A stretch of DNA of 17,536 nucleotides. Source: CAZNQW01 sp964575225. GTDB lineage: Bacteria > Chloroflexota > Anaerolineae > JAAYZQ01. The stretch lies in NCBI GenBank assembly GCA_964575225.1, contig CAZNQW010000062.1:1-17536 (forward strand), read 5' to 3'. Each line of letters starts with the position of its first letter. The first letter of the stretch is position 1. This document shows, piece after piece, positions 12,721 through 17,536 of the stretch. The notes beneath the pieces were generated by a model. The model worked only from the letters and a program-made list of their open reading frames with translations. It made no database searches and was not told the DNA's origin. A program made the translations under genes and the position numbers.

Positions 12721-15700
12721 ATGTTGAATTTCTTTCACAGCAGCCTATCGACGCTGGACCCCGCCGTAGCGCAGCTCATCGACTATGAAGCCGAGCGCCA
12801 GGCGCGGAAGCTGATCCTGATCCCCTCCGAGAGCCAGGCCCCGGCTGCCGTGCGCGAAGCCCTGGGTTCCGTCTTTCAGAACATCTATGCCGAAGGCTAT
12901 CCCGACCCCGGCAATCACGGCGCCACCCAGGAAGAGATCCTGGACTATGAGACCCAGTTGGCCTTCTATCGGCGCTATTCCGACCTGCGCTACTACAAGG
13001 GGGTCGAGTACGTCAACATCGTCGAGTCGCTGGCCCAAAGGCGGGCGGCCAAAGCCTACGCCACCCCTTCGATTCCCCCGGAAGAGATTTGGGCCAACGT
13101 GCAGCCCCTTTCGGGATCTCCGGCCAACAGCGCCGTCTATGCCGCGTTGGTGCCACCCGGCAGCGTGGTCATGGGCATGGACCTGCTCCACGGCGGGCAC
13201 CTGACCCACGGCAGCCCGGTGAACCGGTCGGGCAAACTCTACAAGATCGTCTCCTACGGCATCGACCCCAAAAACGAGCGGCTGAACTATGAGGCCATCG
13301 AACAACTGGCCCTCGAGCACCGCCCCAAGATGATCATCACCGGCTACACCTCGTACCCGTGGATGCCCGATTTCGCCCGGTTCCGCCAGATTGCCGACCG
13401 GGTGGGCGCCTATCTACTGGCCGACATCTCGCACATCGCCGGCATGGTGGCGGCGGGGGTTGTGCCGAGCCCCATCGGGCACGCCCACGTCACCAGCTTT
13501 ACCACCCACAAGACGCTGTACGGGCCGCGCGGCGCCTGCATCCTCACCACCGACAAGGCCCTGGCCCAAAAGATCGACAATGCAGTCTTTCCCGGCGAGC
13601 AGGGCGGCCCCCACGTAAACACCATGGCCGGCATGGCGGTCGCCTTTCAAATTGCCCACACCGCCGAGTTTGCCCAACTCCAGCGCCAGGTGGTGGACAA
13701 CGCCCAGCATCTTGCTGCCGAGTTGCAGCGCCACGGCCTGCGCATCCCCTACGGGGGCACCGACACCCACATGCTGCTGGTGGATTGCAAAAGCGTGCGC
13801 GCCCCCGCGGGGGTCAGCCCCGATGGCAAGCGCGGCACGCCACTGATGGGCGACACCGCCGCCCGCATTCTCGATTTGGCCGGCATCGTCCTCAACCGCA
13901 ATACCATTCCCGGCGACCGCAGCGCCCGCAACCCCAGCGGAATCCGCATGGGCACCCCCTGGGTCACCCAGCGCGGCTTTCGGGCCCCCGAAATCGAGCG
14001 TCTGGCCGAGATCATCGCCCACGCGCTCAAGGCCATGGAGCCCTATGCCTATGCCGGGCGGTTCGGGCCGGTCTACCGGGCCAAAGTGGCCTTTGACGTG
14101 TTGGAACAGGCCAAACGGGACGTGGTCGACCTGGCCTGCTGTGTCGACCTGGGACCCGACTATGTGCCCAGCGGCTACCCCCACCACTATTTCATGTACA
14201 AACCCACCCGCGATCCCGGCGGCGATTGGGACGTCATAGAGATCGAGGGGCCGCGCGCCCGCGGCTTTTGCAACGTGGCCATGACCAACGACGTGTACGC
14301 CCTCAAGGCGGGGGACAGCCAGCCGACGTGGATCTTGGAGCCGGATGGGCAGCTCATGAGCCCCGGCGTACTCAAGCGACCAGGGCGAGAGACCACCCGA
14401 TTGCAACTCCTGATTCCCAAATCGGCCGAGCCGAGGGTGGCCCATTGGTTCCGCTCCCTGTCGGATGGCTTTGTGCAGATCGATCCCGACGACGTGTTCG
14501 CCAAAGCGCCGGGCCCGGTCGTGGTTCGCCGCCTGCCCCACCAGGTGGCCGACGCATGGGACCAGCACCCACCCGATCCCGAATCCTTTGCCGACGAATC
14601 GTCGGGCTGGGCCTTTCACAAGCCCTATTGGATCGGCCAGGTCGCCCGCGCCAGCGCCCCCGGCGGACTGGAGGCGCTGCCTCCCTTTGTCTGGCAAGAG
14701 CCCGAGGAAGGAGACCTCAAGCACACCCCCCTGTTCGATTTCCATACGCGAGCGGGCGCCAAATTAGCGCCCTTTGCCGGATACGACATGCCCATTCGCT
14801 ACGACACCGTACAGGAGGAACATCAAGCCGTACGCCAGGCCGCCGGCCTGTTCGATGTGAGCCACATGGGTCTGTTCGAGTTCAGCGGCGAGAACGTCCA
14901 CCTGTTCCTCAACACCCTCACCAGCAACGACATCTCGCTCCTCGCCGTGGGGCAATCGCAATACTCTTTTCTGTTGGATCACCAGGGCCACGTCCTCGAC
15001 GACGTCATGATCTACCGCCTGGCCGACAGCCGCTATTGGATGGTGGTCAATGCCGCCAACAACGACAAAGACTGGGCCTGGATCAACGCCGTCCGCGAGC
15101 GCAAGGTCATGATCGACCCCCAGCGCCCTTGGTCCCGCGCCCTGGGCACCGAGACGGTGATCGTCCGCGACATGCGGGCCGCCGAGCAGGGGAGCGAGAT
15201 GCGCGTCCAATTGGCCTTGCAGGGTCCTCACTCCCGCGACATCCTGCTGTCGATGATCGAAAAGGACGACGCGCTCCGCGAAAGGCTACTGGAAGTAAAG
15301 CGGAACGAGATCATGCACGGCGCTCTATTGGGGTACGACCTCTACCTGGCGCGAACCGGGTACACCGGCGAACCGATGGCGTTCGAGATCTTTTGCCACC
15401 CCGCCACGCTCCCGGCGCTGTGGCACGCGCTGCTGGCGGCGGGCCAATCCTTTGGCCTGCAGCCGGTGGGCCTCGCCGCCCGCGATAGCCTGCGCATCGA
15501 GGCCGGCTTGCCCCTGTACGGCCACGAGTTGGCCGGCCCGCTGGACCTCAACCCCGCCGACGCCGGATTCGCACCCTATGTCAAGCTGTATCAGCCCTTT
15601 TTTGTGGGCAAGTCGGCCTACGTGGCCCACGAGGCTGAGCGCGAATCGCGCCTCGTCCGCTTCCAAGTAGAAGCGGAACACGCCCGGGTGCCCCGCCAAG

Positions 15701-15954
15701 GCGACATTGTCGTGAATCGCAAAGGCCGGATCGTCGGCGCCGTGACGAGCGGTTCCATCAACGGAGACGGGCGGCTGATGGGCCTGGCCTATGTGCAACA
15801 GGCCTATTCGGAGCGGAATACGCCCCTGGGCATCTTCCAGGTCGAGGCCAAGAGCTGGACCAACAAGCCGTTGGACGAACTGAAAACCGGCGACCGGATC
15901 CAGTTGCACGACGACATCACGGTCATCCAACGCTTCTTGAACAAACAGGCCTAG
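12721..15954 (+). CDS. Fused serine hydroxymethyltransferase - glycine cleavage T-protein
   Basis: A 1077-residue cytoplasmic fusion. Residues 1-445 are a PLP-dependent serine hydroxymethyltransferase (serine + THF to glycine + methylene-THF), with the Schiff-base Lys264 in TTHKTLYGPRG. It is a divergent form: LIPSES (33-38) stands where LIASEN is usual, and EGYPDPGNHG (58-67) where EGYPGKRYYGG is usual. Residues 665-1077 are an aminomethyltransferase (GcvT), which makes methylene-THF and ammonia from the aminomethyl group on GcvH. It has the opening PLFDFHTRAGAKLAPFAGYD, SHMGLFEFSG, an Asp pair at 760-761 in the catalytic position (HVLDDVMIYR), and the C-terminal barrel. Residues 501-606 look like a decayed extra GcvT half. 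Both enzymes use the same folate product, so local channelling is plausible. No gcvH or gcvP is present in the window. The reading frame is unbroken throughout. Confidence 0.93.
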   Translation: MLNFFHSSLSTLDPAVAQLIDYEAERQARKLILIPSESQAPAAVREALGSVFQNIYAEGYPDPGNHGATQEEILDYETQLAFYRRYSDLRYYKGVEYVNIVESLAQRRAAKAYATPSIPPEEIWANVQPLSGSPANSAVYAALVPPGSVVMGMDLLHGGHLTHGSPVNRSGKLYKIVSYGIDPKNERLNYEAIEQLALEHRPKMIITGYTSYPWMPDFARFRQIADRVGAYLLADISHIAGMVAAGVVPSPIGHAHVTSFTTHKTLYGPRGACILTTDKALAQKIDNAVFPGEQGGPHVNTMAGMAVAFQIAHTAEFAQLQRQVVDNAQHLAAELQRHGLRIPYGGTDTHMLLVDCKSVRAPAGVSPDGKRGTPLMGDTAARILDLAGIVLNRNTIPGDRSARNPSGIRMGTPWVTQRGFRAPEIERLAEIIAHALKAMEPYAYAGRFGPVYRAKVAFDVLEQAKRDVVDLACCVDLGPDYVPSGYPHHYFMYKPTRDPGGDWDVIEIEGPRARGFCNVAMTNDVYALKAGDSQPTWILEPDGQLMSPGVLKRPGRETTRLQLLIPKSAEPRVAHWFRSLSDGFVQIDPDDVFAKAPGPVVVRRLPHQVADAWDQHPPDPESFADESSGWAFHKPYWIGQVARASAPGGLEALPPFVWQEPEEGDLKHTPLFDFHTRAGAKLAPFAGYDMPIRYDTVQEEHQAVRQAAGLFDVSHMGLFEFSGENVHLFLNTLTSNDISLLAVGQSQYSFLLDHQGHVLDDVMIYRLADSRYWMVVNAANNDKDWAWINAVRERKVMIDPQRPWSRALGTETVIVRDMRAAEQGSEMRVQLALQGPHSRDILLSMIEKDDALRERLLEVKRNEIMHGALLGYDLYLARTGYTGEPMAFEIFCHPATLPALWHALLAAGQSFGLQPVGLAARDSLRIEAGLPLYGHELAGPLDLNPADAGFAPYVKLYQPFFVGKSAYVAHEAERESRLVRFQVEAEHARVPRQGDIVVNRKGRIVGAVTSGSINGDGRLMGLAYVQQAYSERNTPLGIFQVEAKSWTNKPLDELKTGDRIQLHDDITVIQRFLNKQA

Positions 15955-15998
15955 CGCCTGACGAGGTATTTGACAGACAAGACGACCAAGAGGAGTCA

Positions 15999-16032
15999 GG
16001 ACCCCTGCCGCTGCCTAGACGGCAAGGGGTCC
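15999..16032 (+). other. 12-bp hairpin between glyA-gcvT and asnS
   Basis: GGACCCC (15999-16005) pairs with GGGGTCC (16026-16032), and TGCCG (16006-16010) with CGGCA (16020-16024), leaving one bulged A and a 9-nt loop. No T-tract follows. It may be a weak terminator for the fusion gene or a leader structure of asnS. No T-box sequence (the AGGGTGG-type element) was found, so tRNA-sensing control is not supported. It lies 37 bases before the asnS ATG. Confidence 0.55.
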
Positions 16033-16069
16033 AGTCCAAAGGTGAATCACCATCAGGAGGAATACGGCC

Positions 16070-17416
16070 ATGGCCGACCAAGTCTTTATCCAAAATATTG
16101 CCGACGCAGTGGGCAAAACCATCACCATCAAAGGCTGGCTTTATGCCAAAACCGGCAAGGGCAAGCTCCAGTTCTTACAGGTACGCGACGGAACCGGCAT
16201 TGTCCAGTGTGTGGTCTTTAAAAAAGAGGTTTCGCCGGAGGTCTTTGAACGGGCGCGGCTGGTGAGCCAAGAGTCGTCCATCATCGTCACCGGCACCGTG
16301 CGGGCCGACGAGCGGGCGCCCGGCATCCCCGGCGGTATCGAGATGGACGTCCACGATCTGGAGACGGTCCAACTCGTCACCGGCGAATATCCCATCGCGC
16401 CCAAAGAACACGGCATCGATTTCCTGATGCAGAACCGGCACCTGTGGATCCGTTCCTCGCGGCAATGGGCGGTGCTCCGGGTGCGCGCCACCATCATCGG
16501 CGCGATCCGCCAATGGCTGGACGACCACGGCTTTATCCTGATGGATACACCGATCCTCACGCCTGCGGCGTGCGAGGGCACCACCACCCTGTTCGAGACC
16601 GACTATCATGGCACGCCCGCCTACCTGAGCCAGAGTGGCCAGCTCTACAACGAGGCCCACATCATGGCCTTTGGCCGCGTCTACTGCTTTGGCCCCACCT
16701 TTCGCGCCGAAAAATCCAAAACACGGCGCCACATCCAGGAATTCTGGATGGTCGAGCCCGAAGCCGCGTATGTCGACCTATGGGGCAATATGGAGATCCA
16801 GGAACAGTTTGTCAGCCACGTGGTGCAGACGACCCTGCGCGAGCGAGCCAAGGAACTCGAACTCCTGGAACGGGATCTGAGCCGCCTGGAAAAGATCGAG
16901 CCCCCCTTCCCCCGGCTCCATTACGACGACGCGGTCGAGATGATCAATCAGGCGGCAGCCAGCGGCGTGCGCGTGCCCCCCAACGACGAGCCCGTCTCGC
17001 CCATCGAGTGGGGAGAGGACTTTGGGGCGCCCCACGAGACCTATGTGGCCGCGCAATTCGAGAAACCGGTGTTCGTCCACCACTATCCCACCCAGGCCAA
17101 GGCCTTTTATATGGCCCAGGAACCCGATCGGCCCGAGGTCTGCCGCTCGTCCGACCTGCTGGCGCCCGAGGGCTATGGCGAGATCATTGGCGGCGGCGAA
17201 CGCTCCAGCGATCTGGCATTTCTCGAGGCCCAGATCGAGCGCCACGGACTGCCGCGCGAGGCCTACGAGTGGTATCTGGACCTGAGACGCTACGGTTCGG
17301 TGCCCCACAGTGGGTTTGGCCTGGGCGTCGAGCGCACGGTGATGTGGATCTGCGGCCTGGATCACATCCGCGAGACGATCCCCTTCCCCCGTCTGTTGGG
17401 GCGGATCTATCCGTAA
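16070..17416 (+). CDS. asnS: Asparaginyl-tRNA synthetase
   Basis: A 448-residue class IIb synthetase that charges tRNA-Asn with asparagine. An N-terminal OB-fold anticodon-binding domain (about 1-115: GWLYAKTGKG, FLQVRDGTG) precedes the catalytic core. Motif 1 is at about 154-164 (GFILMDTPILTP), motif 2 at 207-231 (FGPTFRAEKS then HIQEFWMVEPE), GEIIGGGER at 370-378, and motif 3 at 415-426 (GFGLGVERTVMW). YLSQSGQLYNE matches AsnRS more closely than AspRS. Length fits the family (about 430-470). A perfect AGGAGG (16055-16060) sits 9 bases before the ATG. It follows the fusion gene by 115 bp on the same strand; a hairpin between them leaves co-transcription open. Presence of AsnRS means tRNA-Asn need not be made by Asp-tRNA amidation. 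Confidence 0.96.
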   Translation: MADQVFIQNIADAVGKTITIKGWLYAKTGKGKLQFLQVRDGTGIVQCVVFKKEVSPEVFERARLVSQESSIIVTGTVRADERAPGIPGGIEMDVHDLETVQLVTGEYPIAPKEHGIDFLMQNRHLWIRSSRQWAVLRVRATIIGAIRQWLDDHGFILMDTPILTPAACEGTTTLFETDYHGTPAYLSQSGQLYNEAHIMAFGRVYCFGPTFRAEKSKTRRHIQEFWMVEPEAAYVDLWGNMEIQEQFVSHVVQTTLRERAKELELLERDLSRLEKIEPPFPRLHYDDAVEMINQAAASGVRVPPNDEPVSPIEWGEDFGAPHETYVAAQFEKPVFVHHYPTQAKAFYMAQEPDRPEVCRSSDLLAPEGYGEIIGGGERSSDLAFLEAQIERHGLPREAYEWYLDLRRYGSVPHSGFGLGVERTVMWICGLDHIRETIPFPRLLGRIYP

Positions 17417-17448
17417 GCCTCGACCCCTCCGAAAGCCGACGACAAGGC

Positions 17449-17475
17449 GCCGCTCCCGTCTCGGGGGCGGCCTTT
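17449..17475 (+). terminator. Likely intrinsic terminator of asnS
   Basis: A 10-bp stem (17449-17458/17462-17471, one T-G pair) with a 3-nt loop is followed by CTTTCC. It lies 33 bases after the asnS stop codon. The T-tract is short, as is common in GC-rich genomes. Confidence 0.55.
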
Positions 17476-17476
17476 C

Positions 17477-17503
17477 CGCGCCCCGTCCCCGGGGCGCGGA
17501 GCA
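17477..17503. repeat. Dispersed GC-rich hairpin element, copy B
   Basis: The stem CGCGCCCC/GGGGCGCG (17477-17484/17491-17498) and the GAGCA tail are identical to the element at 6734-6760; only the 6-nt loop differs (gtcccc against gaggac). It lies directly after the asnS terminator. Nothing else is recognised in 17417-17536. Confidence 0.65.
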
Positions 17504-17536
17504 ATGAACCCTCTAGACGCGACGGGCTCGCGCCGA

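Noticed and set aside
13414..14745. Minus-strand open frame of 443 codons opposite glyA-gcvT
   Set aside because: Antisense shadow of the fusion gene with Gly/His/Val-rich, non-protein-like composition.
15970..15998. Promoter of asnS at the TTGACA at 15970
   Set aside because: The -35 is perfect, but at 16-18 bp spacing no sequence resembling a -10 box exists (gagtca at 17 bp).
15999..16032. T-box riboswitch upstream of asnS
   Set aside because: There is no T-box consensus, no specifier-loop architecture, and the leader is too short.

Overview
The window is 17.5 kb of GC-rich bacterial chromosome with 12 confident protein-coding genes, no RNA genes, no CRISPR array, and no transposase or phage gene. 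Several traits fit a Chloroflexota bacterium of the Anaerolineae/Caldilineae kind: Thr/Pro-rich linkers between extracytoplasmic modules, tandem PA14 domains, a LysM-L,D-transpeptidase, a MacAB-type exporter with a TolB-like lipoprotein, strong TTGACA/TATAAT-type promoters with very short leaders, and families of GC-rich intergenic palindromes. This assignment is an inference from style and gene content; no marker gene here proves it.

Left block (1-6506), envelope and hypothetical genes. On the minus strand lie an Fsr-like MFS transporter (240-1421) and a secreted 3xLysM L,D-transpeptidase (1524-2558). A DUF4416 gene (2819-3352) runs divergently on the plus strand and meets, tail to tail with 4 bp between, a minus-strand set: tandem PA14 membrane protein (4917-6506), acylphosphatase (4572-4871) and FecR-like membrane protein (3357-4571). 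The acylphosphatase has its own near-consensus promoter, whose predicted start site coincides with the ATG, so its mRNA is probably leaderless. The FecR-like gene starts on the base after the acylphosphatase stop codon.

Middle block (6507-11953). A 509-bp divergent intergenic region full of GC-rich palindromes and a direct repeat precedes a plus-strand exporter operon: HlyD/MacA-type adaptor, MacB-type ATPase, MacB-type permease and a lipoprotein with a TolB-type propeller. The spacings (47, 10 and 15 bp) imply one transcript from an extended -10 promoter at 6845-6873.

Repeat block (11954-12592). This gene-free stretch is a 195-bp tandem repeat: two full units, one unit with a clean 48-bp deletion, and a stub. 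It carries GAAA-capped and long GC-rich hairpins related to palindromes elsewhere in the window.

Right block (12593-17536). A strong promoter drives a 1077-residue fusion of serine hydroxymethyltransferase and glycine-cleavage T-protein (GlyA-GcvT). Between the two enzymes lies about 220 residues that include what looks like a decayed extra copy of the GcvT folate-binding half, with the catalytic Asp pair lost. This is the most unusual object in the window. It is followed by asnS (asparaginyl-tRNA synthetase) and a likely intrinsic terminator.
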